NCBI RefSeq assembly: GCF_002506515.1
Contig: NZ_DAXS01000049.1
Location: 14,903-28,109 of the forward strand
Length of the DNA stretch: 13,207 nucleotides
Source: Caldivirga sp. UBA161
Lineage (GTDB): Archaea; Thermoproteota; Thermoprotei; Thermoproteales; Thermocladiaceae
Direction: 5' to 3'
Positions within the stretch are counted from its first letter, which is position 1. Each line of letters begins with the position of its first letter. A model generated the notes under the pieces. The model was given only the letters and a program-made list of their open reading frames with translations, was not told the origin of the DNA and searched no databases. The translations under genes were made by a program, and so were the position numbers. Shown here piece by piece: positions 6,129 through 13,207 of this stretch.

Positions 6129-8753
6129 TCACATGGCTCTATTATGATGAAGGATTAACGCCACTGCAACCACTATTACTGCAATTATGGCTATTAAACC
6201 TAGTGTTAATGATGATGCAGTCTGCTTAATAATGGTTACGGTACTTGCAATCGTAGTGGTTAATGCCTTAGTTACCGTATTAATCATTGTTGAGGTAACC
6301 ATGCTTGTGACTGTGGTTACATAAGTAGTAGTTACGGTTACTTGTGATGTAATTAATGAAGTGCTAGTTGAAATGCTGGTTATTGTAGTTGCCTTAGTCT
6401 CATTTGAAGCCCACCAAGGCGTGTAGCTCTGTATACCATAGGTTACTGGGTTAACCCACGGAGGTAGGTACTGTGCGAAGGGGTGCTTGAAGTAGCCTAA
6501 GTAACCTAAACCCACCTTACCTGCATTAACCCACCCTTGGTAGGTAACCTGCTCAACAAGCATAAGTGTACTCGTGAAGTTGGTTAAGTAACTAGCCCCA
6601 TATTCCTGTAGATTAAGTAAACTCTCAGCGAGGTAGCTGTATGGTTTCATTAATAATCCCCCACCACTAAGGCTTATGGTGAAACCGTAATTAGGTTCAT
6701 TCATCAATTGAATGCAATTAACGCCTTGTAGTGGTGTTGAGTTAATTAATGCACTACGCCAAGTCATACAGCCTCCTGAGGCATTTACCCAAGCTAACTC
6801 ACCAGCATACGAAGCCCAGAACCCGGCGAAGCGTTCGCTGAGGTTAATCATTGAATTACCGTTAATGGGTACTACGGCGGAATCAACATCAATAACGTAA
6901 ACACCCCCAGTTCCTGGAAATGGTTCAGCAGCAATGCTTACGGAGGTATTATTAATGTAGGGAGCCATGGCTGGGTACACCAGTGTACCCTGCTGAAGGG
7001 CATAGCCAATCAACCTGGAGTCACCAACCTGGAATACCGCCGCACCTTGAAGTAGTAATGATGTTGCCTCAGCCCAATTCATCTCCTGCCAACCTGAGCA
7101 GTCGTATTGGGTTATGGTTAAGTAATATTGATTGGTTTCATTAATTAATTGAACTATTGTTGAGTTACGTAGGTTAAGAGTACCGTAGAGGAGTTCATTC
7201 ATTAACCTAGCCGCAGCAGCTGAGCCATACCTCTCACTGGCTAGCCCTAGGAATAATGACTGCCACAGGTTAACTTGATCCTGCCCATTATCCCTACCAG
7301 GAATCACCCATATGCATGTAAAGCCGTAGTTAGCTAATTCCTGTGTGTCATTAATTAATTGCTCCACTGTGGTTGGTATGGGTAAATTATACTCCCTAAG
7401 TAATTGAGTATTAATGTAAAGTAAATCACTCCTATACACGTCAATGGGTAATGAAAGTAAGGTACCGTTAAACATACTTGCTAAAATAGCTTCCTCAACT
7501 CCATTACTAAGCATGCCCATGGATGAGGCTAAGGAGGTTAAGTTAAGTAACCGCACGCCACTTAAGGCTGGGGTAAGTAGCCATGGTCCTCCATTAACCT
7601 GAATAACATTAGGTGGGTTACTGGAGTTCATTATGCTGAAGAGTATTAATTCATTAGGCATTAGCCCAATTGTTGGAATTGGCGAGTAAATTACGTAGCT
7701 TCCTGTTGATAAAGTGTAGTTAACTATTAATTGTATTAAGCCCTGTGGATTAAATGAAAAACCCCATGAGGCTAACCTTATTGAGCCCGGTGGTGGGGTA
7801 ATTGACTGCAGGTTGGGTGTTTCAGCGTACTTGCTTATCGTCTCCAGCATTAGTGGATTATTAACAACACCGAAGGGTGGCCCATTCCAAGCCCAAATAC
7901 CTATGAAGGTTGGGTGAAGTTCCTCCTCATATTGCTTCAATACCTGTGAATCATAAATAGCCGGTGCAGTACAGTTAACTGAACCAACATAAGGATTCTG
8001 CCAGGCATTTACGTATGCCTCCTGGTCGCAAACCCTGAATCCAAGCTCCCCCATTATGAACCTACCACTGTAGCCGTGGTCCTCCAGGTAAATCATTTCA
8101 TCTATCACATATTGAGGAACAGTTACAGTACCGTTAACATAATCGTAAACATAATTATCATAACCCACTAGGGTTAAGTTAGCTTCATTAGCTAGGGCTA
8201 AGACGTTACTTGGAAGCTCTCTACCACTTGCGTAGTAGAAGAGGTTAGACTCAGGGAGGAGGGCCTTAATTTCCTTATAAATACCCACCATTGTTGCCCT
8301 ACAGGCTGGGTCATTAACGCATGCGGACTCTTCACTGAACCCTATGTATAGGTTTTTACCACCTGGGTCAATATTCATTAAATCAATTAGTAAATACTGA
8401 GGAATGGTAATGTAATGCAGGAGGCCCCTCCACTCATTGGGTAATTCGCACATTAGGTTTATGAAGACTGTCCTGTTTTGACTTAGGTAGCGTTGAATAA
8501 GTGCAATCTGTTGATTAACCATTGATAGTGATGCCGATGGATTATTGCATTGATACCAAACAACAACACCTGGAATAGCCCAGGTGGGTATTGAGTAATT
8601 ACTGGTTCCACCCCATGGTGTTACCCAAAGTATTATGAAGGACTTATTACTGGGTAATTGGTATTGGGGTAAGGTCACTAATACTATTAATGAAACAAGT
8701 ACCACTACGGTTAATCCAAGTAAACTTAAGGGGAGTCTATTAACCTCAACCAT
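6129..8753 (-). CDS. Membrane-anchored fusion: glycoside-hydrolase-like barrel plus family 1 solute-binding protein
   Basis: An 874-residue surface protein. Residues 8-28 are an N-terminal membrane segment or signal anchor. Residues 38-312 show eight spaced beta strands (ILWVTPWG 41-48, VVVWYQC, VFINLMCELP, LYIGFSEE, LFYYASGRE, LTLVGYDNY, RFIMGELGF, FIGIWAWNG), the pattern of a (beta/alpha)8 barrel. Glu141/142 end strand 4 and Glu236 in GELG ends strand 7, the acid/base and nucleophile places of clan GH-A hydrolases. Residues about 325-785 resemble a family 1 extracellular sugar-binding protein; the clearest segment is DVYRSDLLYINTQLLREYNL followed by PIPTTVEQL. A Ser/Thr/Val-rich stalk (787-847), a membrane helix (848-868) and the tail HHNRAM follow. 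Ten Cys and many N-x-S/T sites suit an exported glycoprotein. No permease gene is adjacent. Hydrolase activity is inferred, not shown. Confidence 0.8.
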   Translation of the reverse strand: MVEVNRLPLSLLGLTVVVLVSLIVLVTLPQYQLPSNKSFIILWVTPWGGTSNYSIPTWAIPGVVVWYQCNNPSASLSMVNQQIALIQRYLSQNRTVFINLMCELPNEWRGLLHYITIPQYLLIDLMNIDPGGKNLYIGFSEESACVNDPACRATMVGIYKEIKALLPESNLFYYASGRELPSNVLALANEANLTLVGYDNYVYDYVNGTVTVPQYVIDEMIYLEDHGYSGRFIMGELGFRVCDQEAYVNAWQNPYVGSVNCTAPAIYDSQVLKQYEEELHPTFIGIWAWNGPPFGVVNNPLMLETISKYAETPNLQSITPPPGSIRLASWGFSFNPQGLIQLIVNYTLSTGSYVIYSPIPTIGLMPNELILFSIMNSSNPPNVIQVNGGPWLLTPALSGVRLLNLTSLASSMGMLSNGVEEAILASMFNGTLLSLPIDVYRSDLLYINTQLLREYNLPIPTTVEQLINDTQELANYGFTCIWVIPGRDNGQDQVNLWQSLFLGLASERYGSAAAARLMNELLYGTLNLRNSTIVQLINETNQYYLTITQYDCSGWQEMNWAEATSLLLQGAAVFQVGDSRLIGYALQQGTLVYPAMAPYINNTSVSIAAEPFPGTGGVYVIDVDSAVVPINGNSMINLSERFAGFWASYAGELAWVNASGGCMTWRSALINSTPLQGVNCIQLMNEPNYGFTISLSGGGLLMKPYSYLAESLLNLQEYGASYLTNFTSTLMLVEQVTYQGWVNAGKVGLGYLGYFKHPFAQYLPPWVNPVTYGIQSYTPWWASNETKATTITSISTSTSLITSQVTVTTTYVTTVTSMVTSTMINTVTKALTTTIASTVTIIKQTASSLTLGLIAIIAVIVVAVALILHHNRAM

Positions 8754-8774
8754 ACTTACTTGCTGTGGTAAGGG

Positions 8775-8783
8775 ATTTAAGTA
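8775..8783 (-). promoter_or_regulatory. TATA-like box of the hydrolase/binding-protein fusion gene
   Basis: The minus strand reads TACTTAAAT, centred 26 bases before the ATG at 8753, so transcription should begin at the start codon. This suggests transcription separate from the regulator gene 77 bases upstream. Confidence 0.5.
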
Positions 8784-8830
8784 TTCCCATAAGGCTTGAG
8801 CTAAGGTAGGTTTAATAGAATGTACGTAAC

Positions 8831-9586
8831 TTAGTAATCTTGGTAACTTCCCCTTAGTATTAAGGTTAATAACTTATATATTCCCTTCCTTACTTCATAA
8901 TTCACAGTGGTGGTGGATAATCCTAATGCATCAGCAACCTTACTTAACGTAGCCCTTCTTGGTTCACTGAAGAATCCTAATTCATAGGCTACCTTCAATA
9001 CTTTTAACTCACCCTTACTTAGGAATGGGGTTAACTTACTGTAGCTAATCATGTGTATTAATTCACCAGCGTTAATGCGCCTAATTCGCACCTCCTTAAC
9101 CTCACCACCCATTGCCAAGTATTGTTTAAGTTTATCAATTTCACTTAAACTGGGTAAGGCAAACCCCCAGTTTTCCACACCATTGATTATAATGTCCTTA
9201 ACCTCAATACCACCCAACCTATGGGCTTTAAGCCTAGTGGAGTTATCTAATTTAACCTTCAATACAATGCTCAGCCTCTTAGGGTACCCTGTGTTTAATG
9301 GTGTTGTTTCAATAATTTCCTTAACATTAGCATCATTCTTAATGATGTTTAATATGTTCTTAAGTGTCGCCTTATCGTTAATCTTAAGTATGGCGAACTC
9401 TAAGGCGTAATTCTCGTACTCATTTATGTGTGATTCGAAGACATTATAGCTGAACTCATAGTTACTGGCCTTATAGGTCCAGTCAACCTTATGAATATAA
9501 TTAAACTCAACATATGTGAATCCATGGTTAAGATTAAGGTAATTAACCTGCATCATTATTATAAATGCTAGGTGATTAATAAGCAT
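8831..9586 (-). CDS. HTH_10 (Bat-type) transcriptional regulator
   Basis: A 251-residue predicted DNA-binding protein. Residues 189-240 match the helix-turn-helix of bacterio-opsin-activator-type regulators: an L-x-x-G-E-x-x-V-L-x-x-A-Y start, then GFFSEPRRATLSKVADALGL, and a recognition helix STTTVNYEVRKGIYKLL. The N-terminal 180 residues are a variable, probably sensory or oligomerisation domain; I see no cofactor motif. Family members usually act as activators by binding upstream of TATA boxes. The first ATG is at 9586, but the best TATA box (9603-9611) is only about 21 bases from it, predicting transcription from about 9581. Start at Met11 or Met12 (9556 or 9553) fits the promoter better and matches the usual short N-terminus of the family. 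The gene is divergent from the DUF2139-like gene and upstream of the fusion gene, so it is a good candidate to control them. Confidence 0.85.
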   Translation of the reverse strand: MLINHLAFIIMMQVNYLNLNHGFTYVEFNYIHKVDWTYKASNYEFSYNVFESHINEYENYALEFAILKINDKATLKNILNIIKNDANVKEIIETTPLNTGYPKRLSIVLKVKLDNSTRLKAHRLGGIEVKDIIINGVENWGFALPSLSEIDKLKQYLAMGGEVKEVRIRRINAGELIHMISYSKLTPFLSKGELKVLKVAYELGFFSEPRRATLSKVADALGLSTTTVNYEVRKGIYKLLTLILRGSYQDY

Positions 9587-9602
9587 TACTACGGTAATTA
9601 TA

Positions 9603-9611
9603 TTTTATATA
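9603..9611 (-). promoter_or_regulatory. TATA box of the HTH_10 regulator gene
   Basis: The minus strand reads TATATAAAA inside a longer AT-rich run. Its centre is about 21 bases from the first ATG (9586) and about 50 from Met11. The position favours translation from Met11 or Met12 after a leader of about 25 bases. A weaker box at about 9614-9624 would fit the first ATG instead. Confidence 0.45.
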
Positions 9612-9661
9612 TGCCAAATAAACCATATGTAGCTTAAAGCATTGTGGGGGTAATGTTAAGG

Positions 9662-9677
9662 TATAGAATAGGTTAGA
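9662..9677 (+). promoter_or_regulatory. Candidate activator site, copy 1 (TATAGAATAGGTTAGA)
   Basis: This 16-base element matches copy 2 at 11222-11237 in 15 of 16 positions. It sits 7 bases before the TATA box of the DUF2139-like gene, the same gap as in copy 2. An element at this distance upstream of the box is where archaeal activators commonly bind. The binding protein is unknown; the divergent HTH_10 regulator is the nearest candidate. Confidence 0.55.
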
Positions 9678-9684
9678 GGGCATC

Positions 9685-9692
9685 CTTATAAG
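9685..9692 (+). promoter_or_regulatory. TATA box of the DUF2139-like gene
   Basis: The box CTTATAAG is centred 26 bases before the ATG at 9714, predicting a leaderless transcript starting there rather than at the ATG at 9702. Confidence 0.6.
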
Positions 9693-9713
9693 TAGCTAAT
9701 CATGAGGAGGGCA

Positions 9714-11159
9714 ATGGCTAGGGATCTATTACTTGAAGGCTTCATAGCCCACGATGAGGCTGGCCTCGGTCACCATAGCTTTAGGTGCCTTTACATAGGC
9801 TTCCACCCTAGGTCAAAGTCAATGATAATACATGATGGGCATGCAGCCAAGGTTTACGCAGATGGTAGATTAATATACAGCTACGAGAAGCTTGGAGCCC
9901 AGCCTAGGGTTGCTGGGGATACTCATGCAGCAATGACTAATTCAAGGGACCTACTCTTCATTGGCGGTTGGCTTAAGGCACCACCAGGTGTCCTGCCTAA
10001 TGGGCTTCAGGACATGAGGAATAAGTATAGCCACATACATATGATTGATGAGAATAATAGGGTTGAGGTTCTTTGGTCGAGGAAATGGGATAATAGGATA
10101 CCTCCAAACCACTGGTATGGTGAGGTGACTGACTTACTCTATGATGGGCATGAGGATGCAGTATACTTCACTAGGGCTGATGGACATGCTGAGCTTGGCC
10201 TATGGCGTATTGAGCTTAGGGACCGTAAGGTGGAGTACCTGGCTGAGGGCACAATATACAAGATGGAGCTTAAGGATGATAAAATCTACACAACATTATT
10301 CAATCCAGCCTTAATGGAGGATTCAGCCATAGTGATATACAATATGAGGGATGGGTCGGTGAGCAGGATTAATGAATTCGAATTCGCCTTGGAGCCAGGT
10401 AAAAGAATGAAGATACGTAGGAGGGGTGGGCAGATTATTCAGCTTCAGAATAGGCTAATGGCCTTCTACGCGGGAGCCCTAATTTACATTCAACCTGATA
10501 AGGATAAGTACACCCTATTCCCACTACTGGAGACCCGTAACCCCGAGGATGGAATGCCTTACCACTTAGGCGGCGTTAGGTCGCAGAAGGCCTACGTCTA
10601 TGGAATACCAATAGTGGCGTTTAATCCATGGGATCACTTAAAGGAGCCATCAGCCAGATCCGACGTTACACTACTAATGCGCATGGATTCAGTGGCACCA
10701 CAGGTAATAGCGTCAACAGGCTTCATATCAGGAATGGCAACCGATGGTGTAAACCTCTACCTAGGGGCATCACACACTAACCACACTGGGGTCTACACCT
10801 ATAGATCAGGTATAGGTGGGGTATTTGCAATACCAGTTGATAGAGTTATATCAAAACCCCTAACCCCAGTTAGAGTATGGATTTGGGATGGAGCATACTC
10901 AAGGGAATCAAGCGGCCTAAACGGCTGGTTTGGTGGAATACCGCTCAGAGGCTTCAATAGGAGGAGGCTTAAGATTCATGCCAGTAAGCAGGCTAAATTA
11001 ACAATAGCTGAATACTCATTGGCAGCTAAGGTACGCATGGAGGATGTTCAGCTTAAGGATGGATGGAACATTATAGAGCTTAATCAATACGATGACCTAG
11101 TAGCCTTCAAGTTAAGTGAAGACAATGAAGTATCGGCAGAAATAATACTTGAACCATGA
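9714..11159 (+). CDS. DUF2139-like conserved archaeal protein of unknown function
   Basis: A 481-residue cytosolic protein (485 if started at ATG 9702) without signal peptide or membrane helix. I chose ATG 9714 because the TATA box predicts transcription from that base; the upstream codons would also lie within an AGGAGGG stretch. Repeated short hydrophobic strands ending in G-x-D or similar turns (for example LLFIGGW, AVYFTRADG, VNLYLGASH) suggest a beta-propeller. Conserved-looking polar clusters in the first third are HDEAGLGHHSFRC (17-29), AGDTHAAM (71-78), PPGVLPNGLQDMRNKYSHIH (94-113) and NRIPPNHWYGEVTD (131-144, numbering from 9702), which could form a ligand or metal site. From memory this resembles DUF2139, an archaeal family of unknown function; an enzyme or sugar-related role is only suggested by the neighbours. 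It shares a promoter element with the binding-protein gene that follows 117 bases later. Confidence 0.78.
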   Translation: MARDLLLEGFIAHDEAGLGHHSFRCLYIGFHPRSKSMIIHDGHAAKVYADGRLIYSYEKLGAQPRVAGDTHAAMTNSRDLLFIGGWLKAPPGVLPNGLQDMRNKYSHIHMIDENNRVEVLWSRKWDNRIPPNHWYGEVTDLLYDGHEDAVYFTRADGHAELGLWRIELRDRKVEYLAEGTIYKMELKDDKIYTTLFNPALMEDSAIVIYNMRDGSVSRINEFEFALEPGKRMKIRRRGGQIIQLQNRLMAFYAGALIYIQPDKDKYTLFPLLETRNPEDGMPYHLGGVRSQKAYVYGIPIVAFNPWDHLKEPSARSDVTLLMRMDSVAPQVIASTGFISGMATDGVNLYLGASHTNHTGVYTYRSGIGGVFAIPVDRVISKPLTPVRVWIWDGAYSRESSGLNGWFGGIPLRGFNRRRLKIHASKQAKLTIAEYSLAAKVRMEDVQLKDGWNIIELNQYDDLVAFKLSEDNEVSAEIILEP

Positions 11160-11221
11160 ATTAGTATTACTTATATATAATCACTTATATTATTTAATAA
11201 GCTCATGCAGTATTTATGAGT
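11160..11221. other. AT-rich spacer with short repeats and a weak hairpin
   Basis: After the stop codon the sequence has two copies of ACTTATAT (about 11169 and 11183) and an imperfect inverted repeat, CTCAT at about 11202 against ATGAG at about 11216. This could be a terminator region, but the stem is only 5-7 pairs and has no T run behind it. No gene fits here. Confidence 0.3.
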
Positions 11222-11237
11222 TATAGTATAGGTTAGA
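11222..11237 (+). promoter_or_regulatory. Candidate activator site, copy 2 (TATAGTATAGGTTAGA)
   Basis: This differs from copy 1 at 9662-9677 at one base and has the same 7-base gap to a similar TATA box. It lies upstream of the family 5 binding-protein gene. Confidence 0.55.
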
Positions 11238-11244
11238 ATACTCA

Positions 11245-11252
11245 CTTATTAG
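11245..11252 (+). promoter_or_regulatory. TATA-like box of the family 5 binding-protein gene
   Basis: The box CTTATTAG, followed by TAG as in the DUF2139-like promoter, is centred about 28 bases before the ATG at 11277. Transcription should start within a few bases of the start codon. The AT-rich run at 11256-11265 is too close to the ATG to be the working box. Confidence 0.5.
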
Positions 11253-11276
11253 TAGGATAAATAATATGGTTAATTT

Positions 11277-13207
11277 ATGTTAAAGTATGCATTACCTATC
11301 AAGATAGTGATAATAGTAACTGCACTGGCATTATCACTAGCATATGTATCCTATGCTCAACAAATGCCTAAAATAATCAATGCTGCTGGCACATCAATAG
11401 TATATTCCCCTGGTATACCTGTGTGGAACCCATATGCACCAGGTAACTTAATAAGTAACGCCTATACGTGGCCTGGATTAGCAGCATTGAGCATATATAC
11501 TGGTGAATTTTGGCCTATTTTAGCTAAGAACTGGAGTATTCAAGTATTCCCTAACGGTAGCGGCATCCTAATAGTTTACTTAAGGAGGGGCTTCTACTGG
11601 TTTAATGGTTCAGCCACAATGCCGTTCACTGCGTGGGATGTTTATGCTGAAAATTATATTGGCATTAAGGCATTTGACTGGTATTACCCATTCATGAAGC
11701 CTCAATATGTTGACGAGGAGGTGAGGGTATTGAATAATTACACCATAGAGTTCTACTTCCCCAAGTGGTCACCCATAGAATGGATGATAGTATTAACTAC
11801 CCCAATATCCACACCATGGCCTATATGGAAACCAATAGTTGAGAAGCTCCAGTCATTAACTCCCTCAGAGGCGACCAAGTATGCTACCAATATTACAGAA
11901 TTCGTTGCACCATACTGGGCACTAGCACCCTACTACGTATCATCAATATCTGATTCGTTTATCCAGTATAGCCTTGAACCACCAAACTTACTCTCAAAGT
12001 GGCTGGAGATATTCCCATTCTCAGATTGGAACTACTATAACCCAACAAGCGAGATGCTGTTAGTTGGAGGTAATGCACAAGCATTGGCTGCTATGATGGC
12101 AAATAAGGCTACTTGGGGTTGGGTATTCCTGTCACCACAGCAATTAAGTGAATTACCAAGCAACTGGGGCGTCACATATGCACCCGATACTGGTTGGGGT
12201 ATATCACTTAATCCAAATATCTACCCATTCAATTTACCTCAAGTTAGGCAAGCATTAGAGTGCTACTTAGTTAATAGGACGGCAACTGGGGCAGCTTGGG
12301 GGTTAAGTACAATGCAACCTGAGCTGGAGCAGGTACCATCAGGTTTACCCCTCATAAGTTCATATCCACCATCAATAAGGAGCATATTCTTCAACTGCAC
12401 TTATAATGTAACTAAGGGTGCTGAATTACTTCAATCAGCTGGCTTATATAAGAAGGGTAATCAATGGTATTTACCTAATGGGACACCATTAACTATTACT
12501 ATAATTGGACCATCAGGATGGACTAACGTGCTTTATGTTGGTATTGTAGTGGCTAATGAATGGTCAGCATTAGGTATACCGTCAAAGGTGGTAAGTGAGG
12601 AGGTTGGTGTTTATCTAAGTTCAATACTTTCAGGTGGTAGTTATGAGACTGTGGTTACGTTTGGTAGCCAAATATATGGGTACTTAACAATATGGAATTG
12701 GCTTAATAACCCATGGTGGGCCTTCGGTGCATTTAACCCCAATGGTGTTTATCCATTTGCTTGGCCTGAAGTCATTAATGGTAAGTTAACTGGCTGGTAC
12801 TGTAGTCCAGTAACCGCTCCAGCTTCATTAAATCTACCTAATAGCACAGTGGTATGGTGTATAAACTCAACATTCGGATACATTAATCTAACGAACTTAC
12901 ACTCATGGCTATTGGCCTCTGCACCAGGTAGTTCCAGCTATGAGGAAGCAATTAAAACCTTCATAGCTTGGTGGGAGTATTACTTACCAACATCAGTGGA
13001 TAATGAACAATTCATACCAATAGAATACGTTAAAGATGTTTTCGATCCAAGTTGGATGGATGAATGCCTACCACCATTAGCTAGGCAAAGCCTTGTGCAT
13101 GTTAGAGGTGATCCTGGAATGCCACTTCAATGGATGAATATACTTACATGGATTCTATTAGGTGATGTGGCACCACGTGGTGCTGTTCCTCCTTTGGCTC
13201 AAGCAAT
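11277..13207 (+). CDS. ABC transporter solute-binding protein, family 5 (oligopeptide/oligosaccharide type), runs off the right edge
   Basis: The first 643 codons of an exported binding protein; the frame is open to the end of the window. Residues 1-28 form a signal peptide (starting MLKYALPIKIVIIVTALALS, ending in SYAQQ, a likely cleavage site). Family 5 traits are VWNPYAPGN near the start, then LAKNWSIQVFPNGSGILIVY and LRRGFYWFNGSATMPFTAWD, the usual W-x-x-x-x-D/N-G ... L-R-x-G-x-x-W-x-D/N-G ... F-T-A-x-D-V pattern. Further on come NLPQVRQALECYL and GAELLQSAGLYKKGNQWYLP, also typical. Many Trp/Tyr and N-x-S/T sites suggest sugar stacking and glycosylation. In Thermoproteales many such proteins bind sugars rather than peptides, but the ligand is not evident here. 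The C-terminal anchor and the ABC permease genes, if any, should follow beyond the window. The shared promoter element suggests co-regulation with the DUF2139-like gene. Confidence 0.88.
   Translation, partial: MLKYALPIKIVIIVTALALSLAYVSYAQQMPKIINAAGTSIVYSPGIPVWNPYAPGNLISNAYTWPGLAALSIYTGEFWPILAKNWSIQVFPNGSGILIVYLRRGFYWFNGSATMPFTAWDVYAENYIGIKAFDWYYPFMKPQYVDEEVRVLNNYTIEFYFPKWSPIEWMIVLTTPISTPWPIWKPIVEKLQSLTPSEATKYATNITEFVAPYWALAPYYVSSISDSFIQYSLEPPNLLSKWLEIFPFSDWNYYNPTSEMLLVGGNAQALAAMMANKATWGWVFLSPQQLSELPSNWGVTYAPDTGWGISLNPNIYPFNLPQVRQALECYLVNRTATGAAWGLSTMQPELEQVPSGLPLISSYPPSIRSIFFNCTYNVTKGAELLQSAGLYKKGNQWYLPNGTPLTITIIGPSGWTNVLYVGIVVANEWSALGIPSKVVSEEVGVYLSSILSGGSYETVVTFGSQIYGYLTIWNWLNNPWWAFGAFNPNGVYPFAWPEVINGKLTGWYCSPVTAPASLNLPNSTVVWCINSTFGYINLTNLHSWLLASAPGSSSYEEAIKTFIAWWEYYLPTSVDNEQFIPIEYVKDVFDPSWMDECLPPLARQSLVHVRGDPGMPLQWMNILTWILLGDVAPRGAVPPLAQA

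Noticed and set aside
6700..7100. Frame break in the long fusion gene, with the two domains being separate genes
   Set aside because: The frame is open from 8753 to 6129, the linker at residues 312-325 is in frame, and there is no start signal between the domains.
8807..8820. TAGGTTTAATAGAA upstream of the fusion gene as a third copy of the 16-base element
   Set aside because: It contains TAGGTT and TAGAA, but in a different order and on the opposite strand relative to the gene, and at a different distance from the TATA box.
9051..9410. Plus-strand ORF of 119 codons opposite the regulator gene
   Set aside because: Shadow of the HTH_10 regulator, which has a clear domain in its own frame.
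11166..11196. Tandem repeat or CRISPR-like array
   Set aside because: Only two imperfect copies of an 8-base AT-rich motif; no regular spacers. No CRISPR array was seen anywhere in the window.

Overview
The window reads as chromosomal DNA of a hyperthermophilic crenarchaeon, most likely a member of the Thermoproteales such as Caldivirga or Vulcanisaeta; the genus is inference. Supporting signs are AT-rich TATA boxes 20-30 bases before start codons with almost no leader, a GTG start, a tRNA gene with encoded CCA, an archaeal-type isoleucyl-tRNA synthetase, a Bat-type HTH_10 regulator, and secreted proteins with a Ser/Thr stalk followed by a C-terminal membrane anchor.

Left part (1-3060): the start of a zinc-ribbon protein runs off the left edge on the minus strand, followed by a complete 12-helix MFS transporter of the sugar-porter type, also minus. 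From about 1646 to 3060 lies a low-density stretch of gene debris. It holds a promoter with two tiny overlapping ORFs, the second of which looks like the last two helices of another MFS protein. It also holds a degenerate frameshifted fragment, a tRNA-Asp(GTC) gene on the minus strand, and a frameshifted DUF1122-like gene that a single added G would restore.

Middle (3083-8753): ileS and, upstream of it on the same strand, an 874-residue membrane-anchored protein. The latter appears to join a (beta/alpha)8 glycoside-hydrolase-like barrel to a family 1 sugar-binding protein. Each has its own promoter.

Right part (8831-13207): an HTH_10 regulator on the minus strand is divergent from a DUF2139-like cytosolic protein, which is followed by a family 5 (oligopeptide/oligosaccharide) solute-binding protein that runs off the right edge. 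The two plus-strand genes share a near-identical 16-base element (TATAGWATAGGTTAGA) exactly 7 bases before similar TATA boxes. They therefore look co-regulated, perhaps by the neighbouring regulator.

Taken together, 6129-13207 looks like a carbohydrate sensing, binding and uptake locus. It has two unrelated classes of extracellular binding protein, one carrying its own predicted hydrolase, plus a local regulator and a conserved protein of unknown function. The MFS transporter could serve the same purpose but is separated from it by ileS.
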